This document shows positions 33,610-44,300 of a DNA stretch of 64,000 nt, piece by piece. Source of the stretch: Janthinobacterium aquaticum (GTDB taxonomy: Bacteria; Pseudomonadota; Gammaproteobacteria; Burkholderiales; Burkholderiaceae_D); the NCBI RefSeq assembly GCF_009208565.1, contig NZ_WFLK01000002.1, positions 186,001 to 250,000 on the forward strand. The letters are read 5' to 3'. Below the pieces are notes generated by a model that saw only the letters and a program-made list of their open reading frames with translations, was not told where the DNA came from and did not search any database. The number at the start of each line of letters is the position of its first letter. Position 1 is the stretch's first letter. The translations under genes and the position numbers were made by a program.

Positions 33610-35730
33610 ATGTCCCGTTCAATTTTGCGCACTTTTTCTCCGCCGCTGGCCTTGCTGCTGGCCGCTGCCAGTCCACTTGCCCTGGCGGCCGAACCGGCCG
33701 TCAGCGACAGCACGGACGACAAGCCCGAGGTGGTCAACGTCAAGGCCGAACGCCAGCACTATCACAGCCTGTCGGCCACCGCTGCCACCAAGACCGACGC
33801 CTTGCTGATGGATCTGCCGCAAAGCGTGCGCGTGATCACGGCGGACTTGCTGCGCGATACCGGCGTGACCACGCTGGCCGGCGCGCTCGATCTGGCCAGC
33901 GGCATTTCGCGCCAGAGTCCGCTGGGCGGCCTGTGGGACAGCTACGCCATGCGCGGTTTTACGGGCGATCCGAACTTTGGTTCCGACTACATGGTCAACG
34001 GCTTCAGTTCCAGCCGGGGCTACAACGGCATGCGCGACGGCGCCAATACGCAGAACGTGGAAGTGCTCAAGGGGCCGGCGTCGGCGCTGTATGGCCGTGG
34101 CGAGCCGGGCGGCACCGTCAATATCACCACCAAGAAGCCGAAGTTCGTGCCGGAATACAGTGCGGACTTCTCGGTGGGTAGCCGCCAGATGCGGCGCGCC
34201 GCGATTGATCTGACCGGGCCATTGAATGACGCGTTTGCCTACCGCCTCAATGCTGCGCATGAAGAAGGGCACAGCTTTCGCGATACGCTCAAGTACGAGC
34301 GCAGCCTGTTTGCGCCGTCGTTTATCTGGGCGCTCGGCGACAGCACCACCATTTCATATGAAATCGAAGCGGTGCGCCAGCGCGTGCCGTTCGACCGTGG
34401 CGTGCTGGCCGTCAACGGCAAGCTGGGCGTGCTGCCGGTGTCGCGCTTCCTGGGTGAACCCGATGATGGCCCGATGACCGTCAAATCGATTGGCCACCAG
34501 GTGTTTGTGCACCATGATTTATCCGCCAGCTGGACCATGCAGGCCGGCCTGTCCTACCGCGACAGCGAGCTGACCGGTTATTCCAGCGAAGCGAACAACC
34601 TGCTGGCCGATGGTCGCACCTTGCGCCGCCAGCGCCGCCACCGCGATTTTTCCTCGACCGACAAGTCGGGTCGCATCGAGCTGCTGGGCAAATTTGCGAC
34701 CGGGGCGCTGGCGCACGATGTGCTGGTCGGCGTCGATACCTACCATTTTGACGACCACCGCGTGCAACTGCGCCGCAATCCGTCGGCTGCCAACGCGTAC
34801 GCCATCGATATTTATGCGCCCGTGTATGGCGGCAAGGCCGATCCGCTGGCGCTGTCGATCAACACCCAGGAAGGCCAGCGCGCCACCGGCCTCTATGCGC
34901 AGGACCAGCTGGACCTGGGCGCCAACTGGAAGGCGCTGGTCGGCGTGCGCCACGACAGCTACCATCAGGACGTCGCCAACAACCGCCTGAACGTCAGCAA
35001 CAGCCAGTCGCTGTCGTCGACCAGTCCGCGCGCCGGCTTGGTCTACCAGCCATCAAAAGCCTGGTCGCTGTATGCCAGCGCGGCCAGGGGCTTCCGGCCG
35101 AACAGCGGCATCAGCATCGACAACCAGGCGTTTCCGGCCGAAGAAAGCCGCTCGTACGAGATCGGCGCCAAGCTGGAAACGGGCAAGCTGACCGGTACCG
35201 TGGCGCTGTTCGATATCCACAAAAAGAACGTGCTGACCACCAATCCGGCCAATACCGACTTTGCCATCGCCGCCGGTGAAGTAGGCAGCCGCGGCCTGGA
35301 AGTCGACGTGTCGGGCGAACTGGCGCGCGGGCTGCGCGCTTCGGCCTCGTATGCCTATACCGATGCGACCGTCACCCGTGGCGACAATACCATCGTCACC
35401 GGCTCGCGCTTTGCCAACGTGCCGCGCCACAGTGCCAACCTGGTCGCCACCCAGCAGTTTGCACTCGCTTCCGGCACGGCCAGCCTGGGCGGCGGCGTGC
35501 AATATATGGGCGAACGCCTGGGCGACGTGGCCGTCAGCAGCAAGTTCACGCTGCCGGCTTACACCGTCGCGCGCCTGCTGGCCTCGTACTCGCCCACTAC
35601 CCGCCTGCGCTTCGGCCTGACGGTCGACAACCTGTTCAACCGCCGCTACTACGCCAGCTCCTACAGCCCGCTGTGGGTAGCGCCGGGTGCCGAGCGCACA
35701 GTGACGGTCAACGCCCATTATCAATTCTGA
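33610..35730 (+). CDS. TonB-dependent siderophore receptor
   Basis: A 706-residue outer-membrane receptor. It has a signal peptide ending PLALAAE and a plug domain with LLMDLPQSVRVITADLLRD, SYAMRGFTGDPNFGSDYMVN and VEVLKGPASALYGRGEPGG, followed by a barrel with the lipocalin-like end VTVNAHYQF. No N-terminal transducer domain is present. It belongs to the siderophore receptor group near FhuA/FoxA; the ligand is unknown. The start at 33610 lies downstream of a palindromic operator, with AGGAAATC as the ribosome-binding site. Longer in-frame starts would place the operator inside the gene. Confidence 0.92.
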   Translation: MSRSILRTFSPPLALLLAAASPLALAAEPAVSDSTDDKPEVVNVKAERQHYHSLSATAATKTDALLMDLPQSVRVITADLLRDTGVTTLAGALDLASGISRQSPLGGLWDSYAMRGFTGDPNFGSDYMVNGFSSSRGYNGMRDGANTQNVEVLKGPASALYGRGEPGGTVNITTKKPKFVPEYSADFSVGSRQMRRAAIDLTGPLNDAFAYRLNAAHEEGHSFRDTLKYERSLFAPSFIWALGDSTTISYEIEAVRQRVPFDRGVLAVNGKLGVLPVSRFLGEPDDGPMTVKSIGHQVFVHHDLSASWTMQAGLSYRDSELTGYSSEANNLLADGRTLRRQRRHRDFSSTDKSGRIELLGKFATGALAHDVLVGVDTYHFDDHRVQLRRNPSAANAYAIDIYAPVYGGKADPLALSINTQEGQRATGLYAQDQLDLGANWKALVGVRHDSYHQDVANNRLNVSNSQSLSSTSPRAGLVYQPSKAWSLYASAARGFRPNSGISIDNQAFPAEESRSYEIGAKLETGKLTGTVALFDIHKKNVLTTNPANTDFAIAAGEVGSRGLEVDVSGELARGLRASASYAYTDATVTRGDNTIVTGSRFANVPRHSANLVATQQFALASGTASLGGGVQYMGERLGDVAVSSKFTLPAYTVARLLASYSPTTRLRFGLTVDNLFNRRYYASSYSPLWVAPGAERTVTVNAHYQF

Positions 35731-35787
35731 GCCCACGCTATTTGAACAACGCCAGCGCTTCACCTAAACGCGGGTGGCGGCATTGGC

Positions 35788-35911
35788 GTAGGTCGGATTA
35801 GCGCTACGCGCGTAATCCGACAACGGTGTTGGCCGCATTTTTATCATGCGTCAACAATGTTGTCGGATTACGCCGCTACGCGGCCTGCGCGGCCCGGCTA
35901 ATCCGACCTAC
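35788..35911. repeat. GTAGGTCGGATTAG palindromic repeat, copy D
   Basis: This 124 bp copy starts GTAGGTCGGATTAG and ends CTAATCCGACCTAC. The inner CGTAATCCGACAAC pairs with GTTGTCGGATTACG. It lies between the convergent TonB receptor and isochorismatase-like genes, 57 bases after the receptor stop. Confidence 0.9.
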
Positions 35912-35945
35912 GCAAGCACTGGGTAGCAATGACCGACCCCAGGTT

Positions 35946-36488
35946 TTATTTGATTAGCGCCAGTGCGTCGCGAAACTTCGGGTGGCGGCAGTCGCGCAGC
36001 CATTCGAAGGCCAGCATTTCGACCGTCAGCAACTGCGCACCCAGTTTGTCCAGGCGCGCCAGTGCGGCCTCGCGGCTGGTAGCCTGGCGCGAGCCTACGG
36101 CGTCGATGGCGATGATGACGTCATAACCGCGTTCCAGCAGGCCCACTGCCGTTTGCAGCATGCAGACATGCGCTTCGCAGCCGGTGACCACGATTTGCCT
36201 GCGTCCCGGCGCCAGCTCCTGCAGCAGTTGCGGCAGGCCATCGGCGCAGGCGCCGAAATGCATCTTGTGCAGCGTTTGCCGGCACAGCGCCTTGACCATG
36301 TCGGCATTCGGTCCCAGCTTGTCGGGGTTCTGCTCGGTGCCGAGCACGGGAATATCGAGCAGGTGCGCAATGCGCGCCAGGCGCAGATTCTGTTCCAGCA
36401 CCTGCTGCCCGTCGTCGATGGCCGGCATCAGACGGCCCTGCAAATCGACGATCACCAGTACCGCTTGTTGTGCATCCATCAGCATCAT
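35946..36488 (-). CDS. Isochorismatase-family cysteine hydrolase
   Basis: A 180-residue cytoplasmic hydrolase of the YcaC/isochorismatase-like fold. The catalytic Asp is in VIVDLQGRLMPAI, the Lys probably in LHKMHFGAC and the nucleophile in TGCEAHVCMLQTA. Members hydrolyse varied amides or vinyl ethers; the substrate is unknown. The start has AAGGAAAC right upstream. It lies 6 bases after the LysR regulator on the same strand, so the two may be co-transcribed. Confidence 0.88.
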   Translation of the reverse strand: MMLMDAQQAVLVIVDLQGRLMPAIDDGQQVLEQNLRLARIAHLLDIPVLGTEQNPDKLGPNADMVKALCRQTLHKMHFGACADGLPQLLQELAPGRRQIVVTGCEAHVCMLQTAVGLLERGYDVIIAIDAVGSRQATSREAALARLDKLGAQLLTVEMLAFEWLRDCRHPKFRDALALIK

Positions 36489-36494
36489 GTTTCC

Positions 36495-37418
36495 TTAGTC
36501 GTGAGGCAACCAGACAGGCGTGGTGTTGTCGCCCATCAGGTAGCCGTGGTTGAGGGCGATCGCATCGCGCAGATAATTCCACAGTGCGCGCACGCGTGCA
36601 ATATTGCGCCGCTCGCTCGGCGACACCATCCAGAACGAGCGTAGCAGATCGATATCGCCGTCGAGTACCGGCACCAGCTCGCTGGACTGCTGGGCAACGA
36701 AGCAGGGCAGGATCGCCAGCGCCTGGCCGGCGCGCGCCGCATGGTATTGCGCGATCACGCTGGTGCTGCGAAAGGCGCGCAGCGACTCGGGCGCCACATG
36801 GTCCATATAGCGCAGTTCGGCGCTGAATACCAGGTCGTCCACATAGCCGATGATTGGATGCTCGGCCAGTTGCGCCACCCGCGTAATCGGCGCATGGCGC
36901 GCCAGGTAGGCCGGCGTGGCGTACAGCTTGAGGCGGTAGTCCGACAATTTGGTCACCACATACGGCCCTGAAGCGGGCCGCTCGATCGAGATGGCCACAT
37001 CGGCTTCGCGCTTGGACAGGCTGACAAAGCGCGGCACGGCAATCAGGTCGACGCTGATATGCGGGTAGCGCCCGCAAAAGTTGGCCAGTTGCGGCGCCAG
37101 CACCACCGCGCCAAAGCCTTCGGTGGCGCCCAGGCGCACCTGGCCCGACAGCAGCCGGTTATGCTCGCCCAATTCTTCGGTGGCGGCAAACACGGTCGCC
37201 TCCATCGTCTCGGCATACTCCATCAGGCGGTGGCCTTCGGGCGTCAGCTGGTAGCCCACGTAGTTGCGGTCGAACAGCTGCGTGCCGACCTGCTCCTCGA
37301 ACTTGCGCATGCGCCGCGAAACGGTGGAATGATCGATGCCGAGCTTCTTTGCCGCATCGACCAGGCCGGCGCTGCGCGTCAGTTCCAGAAAGACGCGCAC
37401 ATTGTCCCAGTCCAGCAT
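36495..37418 (-). CDS. LysR-family transcriptional regulator
   Basis: A 307-residue regulator with the N-terminal winged helix (SAGLVDAAKKLGIDHSTVSR, residues about 15-40) and a periplasmic-binding-protein-like effector domain. The ATG at 37418 is preferred over a TTG 6 bases earlier because GAGGAGT stands at the right distance. It is divergent from the binding protein, mmsA and mmsB genes, with a perfect palindrome in the shared gap, so it probably controls that catabolic operon and itself. Confidence 0.92.
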   Translation of the reverse strand: MLDWDNVRVFLELTRSAGLVDAAKKLGIDHSTVSRRMRKFEEQVGTQLFDRNYVGYQLTPEGHRLMEYAETMEATVFAATEELGEHNRLLSGQVRLGATEGFGAVVLAPQLANFCGRYPHISVDLIAVPRFVSLSKREADVAISIERPASGPYVVTKLSDYRLKLYATPAYLARHAPITRVAQLAEHPIIGYVDDLVFSAELRYMDHVAPESLRAFRSTSVIAQYHAARAGQALAILPCFVAQQSSELVPVLDGDIDLLRSFWMVSPSERRNIARVRALWNYLRDAIALNHGYLMGDNTTPVWLPHD

Positions 37419-37447
37419 TGCCAACTCCTCTTGTGCATTTTTGCAAA

Positions 37448-37466
37448 GGAATTATGCATTAATTCC
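37448..37466. promoter_or_regulatory. Candidate LysR operator
   Basis: Perfect inverted repeat GGAATTA-TGCAT-TAATTCC in the gap between the divergent lysR and the binding-protein gene. Symmetry, AT-rich arms and position fit a LysR activation site. Confidence 0.6.
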
Positions 37467-37543
37467 GCTTGTATGACTATTTTTACACATGCAAGAATGC
37501 AGTCACACCTATAAGAAAGACCATCCTTACCAGGAGACACTGC

Positions 37544-38761
37544 ATGAAAAAGACCGTACTGGCCGTGGGCGCTGCTGCGCTCGCGCTTTCCTTCTCCTGC
37601 GCCCAGGCGCAAATTTCCGACGGCGTTGTCAAGGTCGGCGTGCTGACCGATATGTCCGGCCCGTATTCGGCCATGGGCGGGCGCGGCTCGGTGGTGGCCA
37701 CGCAGATGGCCGTGGAAGACTGTCTGAAGGCCGAATGCAAGGGCATGAAGATCGAGGTGGTGTCGGCCGACCATCTGAACAAGGCCGATATCGCCGCCTC
37801 CAAGGCGCGCGAATGGATAGACCGCGACAAGGTCGATGCGATTGTCGACCTGACCAATTCGTCGGTGGCGCTGTCGGTGCAAAAGCTGATGAAAGAGAAG
37901 GGCGGTATCGCCATGTTCAGCGGCCCGGCCACCGGTCGCCTGACCAATGAAGACTGCTCGCCCAACGGCTTTCACTGGATGTTCGACACCTACTCGCAGG
38001 CCGCCGGCACGGCTGCCGCACTGACCAAGCTGGGACAGAAGTCCTGGTATTTCGTGACGGTCGACTATGCATTCGGCCACTCGCTGGAAAAAGACGCCAG
38101 CGAGGTGGTCAAACAGAACGGCGGCACGGTGGTGGGCGCGGTGCGCCATCCGCTCAACGCTTCTGATTTCTCGTCCTTCCTGGTGCAGGCGCAGGGCTCC
38201 AAAGCCCAGGTGATCGGCCTGGCCAACGGCGGCGCCGATACCGTCTCGGCCATCAAGCAGGCGCGCGAATTCCGTATCGGCAGCGGCAAGGACCAGCGCC
38301 TGGCCGCCTTGCTGGTGTTCCTGTCGGATGTGCATGCGCTGGGGCTGGAAACGGCGCAGGGGCTGGTGTATGCCGACGGTTTTTACTGGGATTTCGATGA
38401 GCGCAGCCGCGCCTTTGCCAAGCGCTTCGAGGCCCTCAACAAGGGCGCCAAGCCGACCATGGTGCAGGCCGGCGTGTATTCCAGCACCTATCACTACCTG
38501 AAGTCGGTGGCCGCGGCCAAGAGCGACGACTCGAAAATCGTCGCTGAAAAAATGCGCCAGCTGCCAATCAAAGATGCGGTGATGAACAACGCCTCGATCC
38601 GCCCCGACGGGCGCGTGATTCACGATATGTATCTGGTACAGGTAAAAACCCCGGCCGAATCGAAAGGTCCGTGGGACTACCTGAAAGTGCTGTCGACCAT
38701 TCCGGCCGAGCAGGCGTTCAAGCCGATGGATGCGGCGGCCTGCAGCCTGGTCAAAAAATAA
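37544..38761 (+). CDS. ABC transporter substrate-binding protein, branched-chain amino acid/amide type
   Basis: A 405-residue periplasmic binding protein with a signal peptide ending SCAQA. The start of the mature part, ISDGVVKVGVLTDMSGPYSA, is characteristic of the LivJ/amide family (Peripla_BP_6). Permease and ATPase genes are absent here, so it must rely on a transporter encoded elsewhere or act as an orphan. It is the first gene of the mmsA-mmsB unit, which suggests a substrate linked to valine or branched acids. The ribosome-binding site is CAGGAGACACTGC. Confidence 0.9.
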   Translation: MKKTVLAVGAAALALSFSCAQAQISDGVVKVGVLTDMSGPYSAMGGRGSVVATQMAVEDCLKAECKGMKIEVVSADHLNKADIAASKAREWIDRDKVDAIVDLTNSSVALSVQKLMKEKGGIAMFSGPATGRLTNEDCSPNGFHWMFDTYSQAAGTAAALTKLGQKSWYFVTVDYAFGHSLEKDASEVVKQNGGTVVGAVRHPLNASDFSSFLVQAQGSKAQVIGLANGGADTVSAIKQAREFRIGSGKDQRLAALLVFLSDVHALGLETAQGLVYADGFYWDFDERSRAFAKRFEALNKGAKPTMVQAGVYSSTYHYLKSVAAAKSDDSKIVAEKMRQLPIKDAVMNNASIRPDGRVIHDMYLVQVKTPAESKGPWDYLKVLSTIPAEQAFKPMDAAACSLVKK

Positions 38762-38796
38762 ATTTGCGATTTCAAGTACCCAACAACGGAGTCATC

Positions 38797-40290
38797 ATGA
38801 ACACCATCGCCCTGCATATCGCCGGCCAGCACCACGCCTCCGCCACCACCGAATGGCGCGACGTGATCAATCCCGCCAACCAGGAAGTCGTCGCGCGCGT
38901 GCCGTTTGCCACGCGTGACGAAGTCGACCTGGCTGTTGCCACCGCCAAAACGTCCTTCAAAACCTGGCGCAATACGCCGCTGGCCGCGCGCATGCGCATT
39001 ATGCTCAAGTACCAGCAACTGATCCGCGAAAATATCGGCAAACTGGCCGAACTGATTACGCGCGAACATGGCAAGACCCTGCCCGACGCAGAAGGGGAGG
39101 TCATGCGCGGCCTGGAAGTGGTCGAACATGCATGCTCGATCGCCACCTTGCAGTTGGGCGAGATTGCCGAAAACGCCGCCAATGGCGTCGATGTCTACAA
39201 TATTTACCAGCCGCTGGGCGTGGGCGCCGGCATTACGGCCTTCAATTTTCCGGTGATGCTGCCGTGCTTTATGTTCCCGATCGCGATTGCCTGCGGCAAT
39301 ACCTTTGTGTTGAAACCCTCCGAGCAGGACCCGTCGTCGACCATGTACCTGGTCGAGCTGATGTACCAGGCCGGCTTGCCGGCCGGCGTGCTCAATGTGG
39401 TGCATGGCGGCGCCGAGGTGGTCAATATGCTGTGCGACCATCCCGACATCAAGGCGGTGTCGTTTATCGGCTCGACCCATGTCGGCACCCATGTGTACCG
39501 CCGCGCCAGCGAAGCGGGCAAGCGCGCGCAGTCGATGATGGGCGCGAAAAACCATTGCGTGGTGCTGGCCGACGCCAACAAGGAGCAGGCCATCAACAAC
39601 CTGATCGGCGCCGCCTTTGGCGCGGCCGGCCAGCGCTGCATGGCCAATTCGGTGGTGGTGCTGGTGGGCGAGGCGCGCTCGTGGTTGCCCGAGATCGTGG
39701 CACGCTCGAAAGCACTGAAGGTTGGCCCGGGCAGCGACCGCGAAGCGGACCTGGGGCCGATGGTGTCGAAAGCCGCCTTGCAGCGCGCCGAAAAGCTGAT
39801 CCAGGCCGGCGTGGACGAAGGCGCGCAGCTTCTGCTTGACGGGCGTGGCCACAAGGTGGCGGGTTTTGAAGGCGGCAACTTTATGGGGCCGACGATTTTC
39901 TCAGGTGTGCAGGCTGGCAATTCGATCTATACGCAAGAGATTTTCGGGCCGGCCATGTGCGTGGTGGAGACCGAGACGCTCGACGAAGCGATTGCCTTTA
40001 TCAACGCCAACCCGAACGGCAACGGCACCTCGATCTTTACCTCGTCAGGCTGGGCCGGGCGCAAGTTCCAGAACGAGATCGATGTGGGCCAGGTCGGTAT
40101 CAACGTGGCCATTCCGGTGCCGGTGGCGTACTTCAGCTTTACCGGTTCGCGCGCCTCCAAGCTGGGTGACCTGGGGCCGAACGGCAAGCAGGCGCTGTAT
40201 TTCTGGACCCAGACCAAGACGGTGACGGCGCGCTGGTTTGCACCGGACGACGCCGGCAGCGGCGTCAATACCACCATCGCCATGAAATAA
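38797..40290 (+). CDS. mmsA: Methylmalonate-semialdehyde dehydrogenase (CoA-acylating)
   Basis: A 497-residue aldehyde dehydrogenase that converts methylmalonate semialdehyde, from valine breakdown, to propionyl-CoA using NAD and CoA. Marks are GVGAGITAFNFPVMLPCFMFP, the cofactor motif SFIGSTHVGTHVY and the nucleophile Cys in GAAGQRCMANS. In this family the usual general-base Glu of ordinary aldehyde dehydrogenases is absent, consistent with CoA acylation. The start follows GGAGTCATC. mmsB follows 9 bases later. Confidence 0.95.
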   Translation: MNTIALHIAGQHHASATTEWRDVINPANQEVVARVPFATRDEVDLAVATAKTSFKTWRNTPLAARMRIMLKYQQLIRENIGKLAELITREHGKTLPDAEGEVMRGLEVVEHACSIATLQLGEIAENAANGVDVYNIYQPLGVGAGITAFNFPVMLPCFMFPIAIACGNTFVLKPSEQDPSSTMYLVELMYQAGLPAGVLNVVHGGAEVVNMLCDHPDIKAVSFIGSTHVGTHVYRRASEAGKRAQSMMGAKNHCVVLADANKEQAINNLIGAAFGAAGQRCMANSVVVLVGEARSWLPEIVARSKALKVGPGSDREADLGPMVSKAALQRAEKLIQAGVDEGAQLLLDGRGHKVAGFEGGNFMGPTIFSGVQAGNSIYTQEIFGPAMCVVETETLDEAIAFINANPNGNGTSIFTSSGWAGRKFQNEIDVGQVGINVAIPVPVAYFSFTGSRASKLGDLGPNGKQALYFWTQTKTVTARWFAPDDAGSGVNTTIAMK

Positions 40291-40299
40291 GGAGCTGCC

Positions 40300-41193
40300 A
40301 TGGGTGAGCAAATTGTTTTTATCGGCCTGGGCAATATGGGCCTGCCGATGGCGCACAATCTTGTGCGCGCCGGCCATGGCGTCACCGGCTTTGACCTGGT
40401 AGCGGCCAGCGTGCAGCACTTTGTCGATGGCGGCGGCCTGGCTGGCGCCGACCTGAACGCTGCCGTGGCGCAGGCCGACATCATTATCACCATGCTGCCG
40501 GCCAGCCGCCATGTGCAGGGCGCCTATCTGGGCGAGCACGGAATCGTGGCGCGCGCCAGGGCCGGTGCGCTGCTGATCGACTGCTCCACCATCGCGCCGG
40601 AGGTGTCGCGCGAGGTGGCTGCCGCAGCGCAGGCCAGAGGCTTGCGCATGATCGACGCGCCGGTGTCGGGTGGCACGGCGGGCGCGGCGGCCGGCACGCT
40701 GACCTTTATGGTGGGCGGCGCTGAAGCAGATCTGGCCAGTGCGCGGCCTTTGCTGGAGCAGATGGGCAAGAATATCTTCCACGCCGGCCCGGCCGGCAGC
40801 GGCCAGACCGTCAAGATCTGCAACAATATGCTGCTGGGGATACTGATGATCGGCACCAGCGAAGCGATCCGCCTGGGCATGGCCAATGGTCTCGATCCGA
40901 AGGTGGTGTCGGAGGTGATGGCCAAGAGCTCGGGGCGCAACTGGACGCTGGAAGTGTATAACCCTTGCCCCGGCGTGGCCGACAACGTGCCGGCCTCGCG
41001 CGACTATGCCGGTGGTTTTGGCGTGGATCTGATGCTCAAGGACCTGGGGCTGGCGGTGGAAAGCGCCAGCGCGTCGGGCGCCAGCGTGCCGCTGGGCGAA
41101 CTGGCGCAGGCGCTGTATGCGCGCCACAGCCAGGCGGGGGCGGGAGGGCTGGATTTTTCCAGCATCTACCGCCTGGACCAGGCCGGCTCCTGA
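40300..41193 (+). CDS. mmsB: 3-hydroxyisobutyrate dehydrogenase
   Basis: A 297-residue NAD-dependent dehydrogenase that oxidises 3-hydroxyisobutyrate to methylmalonate semialdehyde, the substrate of MmsA. The nucleotide-binding motif is FIGLGNMGLPMAHNLV at the N terminus. DAPVSGGTAGAAAGTLTFMV (about residue 125) and the catalytic Lys region GSGQTVKICNNM (about residue 170) are the classical family blocks. The ribosome-binding site is AAGGAGC. It is the last gene of the valine operon. Confidence 0.96.
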   Translation: MGEQIVFIGLGNMGLPMAHNLVRAGHGVTGFDLVAASVQHFVDGGGLAGADLNAAVAQADIIITMLPASRHVQGAYLGEHGIVARARAGALLIDCSTIAPEVSREVAAAAQARGLRMIDAPVSGGTAGAAAGTLTFMVGGAEADLASARPLLEQMGKNIFHAGPAGSGQTVKICNNMLLGILMIGTSEAIRLGMANGLDPKVVSEVMAKSSGRNWTLEVYNPCPGVADNVPASRDYAGGFGVDLMLKDLGLAVESASASGASVPLGELAQALYARHSQAGAGGLDFSSIYRLDQAGS

Positions 41194-41395
41194 GGATCCG
41201 CAGAAGTCCGATCAGGCCTTTCGCACTGTGTCACCGGGCGCCATCCCTATCGTGTCGCATGTTTTAAAGGTAACAATATACACTCCGCAACTGATCGAGT
41301 CAGGTCGATGCCGTGCATCCGACGGCGTCGCCCCATCTTGGCAAAGCAAAATGCCCTGATGGATAATCAATTAACGACAGAAGACGGAAGCGTAT

Positions 41396-44300
41396 ATGTT
41401 CAAAAAGATAGTGGCACTGGCACAGCAGGCGCTGGGTACAGACGCGCTGGGTAACGACGACTACGCGCAACTGAAAAAAGGCCTGCGCGGCCTGTCGCAG
41501 ATCGATGAAGCGCTGTGGCAGCGCGCCTGCGAATTTGTCTGCGAAGGTACGCAGGAAGGCGTGCTGCTTGAGCTGCAGGCCAGCGCACCGCGCGGTGGCG
41601 TATTGCTGGGAAAACCCGGGCGCCTGAGCAGCCACTTTCATACCTACGACATGGACAAGAAGGACGGAGCGCTGGCCAGGGAAAGCCTGCGCCACCGCCA
41701 CCAGTTCTACGCACAGTTCGATGCCGCCGACATCGCGCCGGTGGTGCTGATCCGCCTGGGCAAGCTGCTGCTGGCAGCCGACCAGGGCGCATCGCTTGAA
41801 CGTACCGGCGCCCAGGTGCCGCAGTGGCTCGACTATCTGGTCAGCGATGCGCTGCATGCCAGCTTTGCCGATACCCGCGCCGATGCAACCGTCGCCAACC
41901 GGCGCGGCTGGGACGCCGGCTTGCTGGCCGCACTGCTCGAACATGAAGGCGAGCCGGGCGCAGGCGCGCTGCAACTGGTATTCGAACGACGTGAAATCGA
42001 TGACTACCAGCGTGAGCGCTGCCTGCCACGCCTGCTGGCGCCCGGCGCGCTGGACGACTATATGCTGGCCCATGCCGGCCAGGTCGAGGCGCTGCCTGCG
42101 ACCCTGTCAGCGAGCGGCAAGGTCGTGCTGGCCCGCCGCCTGGGCGCGGCGCCCGCGCTGGCCCAGGCGTTTGCTGCGCCGCTGGTGCGCCTGGCCGTCG
42201 ATAGCGGCAAGACGGTGAGGGCGGTAGCCGGTCCTTGCCTGTCTGTGCTGCCGGCCGAACGCCGCACGGCCTTGCTGCAGGAGTGTCTGCTGACCGGCAA
42301 GACCGAAGAACGGGTGCAGGCAGCCGAGCTGCTGGGGCGCGCGATGGCGCCGCAGCACGGCGCGTTGCTGGAGCAAGCGCTGGCGCAGGAGAGCAGCAAG
42401 ACGGTGCAGACGGCGATCCGCAATGCGCTGTCCTGGCTGGGCGCGGCCAGCGACGCCGGCGCCAGCGAACTGCCCGAGGTGCCGCTGCCTGCATCGCCGC
42501 CGCCATCGCGCCTGGGCGACGATGCGCTGCAGCTGCTGCAGGCCAGCTATAGCGCGCTGCTGGAAAAATTCAGCGCCGAGGCGCGCGAAGAAAGCGATGA
42601 AAACCAGGCCGGCAAGCATACCTATAAATGGAAGCAGCACCGCCTGAAAAGCTTCCAGGCGGTCAAGCCAGAATATCTCGCTGGCGCCATCCGCGTGCTC
42701 AATGGCGAAGGGCAGAAAGACGACCTGCAGCGCGCCCGCAACAGCCAGCTGCGCGTGCCGGTCGAATACCAGGGCAAGCTGCTGGCGCTGCCCGAATTCG
42801 GCCTGGCGCAGATGGTGCGCTGGCTGGTGGCCACGCGCCACAACAGCGCGCACTTCTGGCATGACAGCTTCTTCCAGCAATGGCTGGCGCGCCAGTCGCT
42901 GGCCAATTTTGACTTGCGTCTGCTCGACCGCGCCATGCGCGAGGCGGGTGACCAGAGCGACAGCGTGGCGCTGGTGTGCCTGGGCAATAACTGGTGGGGC
43001 GTCAAGCCGCAGCACATGCTGGCCGCCGACCAGGTATGGCCGCTGTTTGCCGAGCGGCGCGACTTGATCGAACAGGGGCTTGGCCTGCGCGCCGCTGAAA
43101 AGCAGCGCAATGCGCCCGAGCTGGCGTCCACGCTGGAAATTGTGGCGCTGTTCCCGGTGCTGCCAGCGCAGTGGCTGCCGCGCGTGATGGAGTTTGCGCT
43201 GGGCGAGGGCAAGCAGCACCGCGCCAGCGCCCAGCAGATGCTGGCCAAGCTGCCCGATATCGGCAAGCGCGTGGTCGAGGCACTCGCCTCTAGCAAGCAG
43301 GAAATGCGCATCGGCGCGGCGCGCTGGCTGGCCGACCTCGACTACCGCGCCGGCGTGCCGGCACTGTACCAGGCGCTGGACAAGGAAACGCGCGAGACCG
43401 CCATTGCCGCTTACCTGACGGCGCTGGAGCGGCTCGGTGAAGACCTGAGTCCGCGCCTGTCGCCCGAGGTGCTGCTGGCCGCTGCCCGCAAGGGCCTGAA
43501 AGGCAAGGCGCCCAGCGGCCTGGCGTGGTTCAAGCCGGAGCTGCTGCCGGCCTGCCGTTGGCGCGATGGCAGCCCGGTCGAGCCTGAGATTATCCGCTGG
43601 TGGGTGGTATTGGCCTGCAAGCTCAAGGAGCCGGGCGGCAACGGCCTGCTGCTGCGTTACCTGGGCCTGCTCGACGAGGCCAGCCGCGCCGCGCTGGGCG
43701 AGATCGTACTGCGCCAGTTTATCGAGCAGGATGTGCGCGGCCCCAGCCTGGACGAAGCGACTGCGCATGCGCAGGCCAACGCGCCGGCCCGCTACCAGAG
43801 TTACCAGGACAGCGCCAAACGCTATCCGCAGTATTACAGCGAGCAGGGCAAGCTGACGCCCGAACAGGTATTCGATGAAGTGCGCCGCGAAAAGCTGGCC
43901 GAATACCTGGGCAGCGCCATCGGCGAAAAAGGTATCCTGGCGCTGGCGGCCGGTACGCCCGGCCATGTGGCCGTGTCGCTGCTGCAGGCCTATATGCGCG
44001 ACCATTATCCGCGCCGCGCGCAGATCGAAGCGATGCTCGACGGCCTGGCCGATGGCGCCGATCCGGTGGTGATCCAGCTGCTGCTGGGCATTGCGCGTCG
44101 CTACCGCACCGCCTCGGTGCAGGATAAGGCGCGCCTGTTGGTCGAGCGCATCGCGCAAGGCAAAGGCTGGAGCCAGGACCAGCTGGCCGACCGCACCATT
44201 CCCACTGCCGGCTTCGACGAAGCGGGCCGGCTCGAGCTGTCCTACGGCGCGCGCACCTTCCATGTCACGCTCGACGCGGCCATGAAGCCGGTGCTGCATA

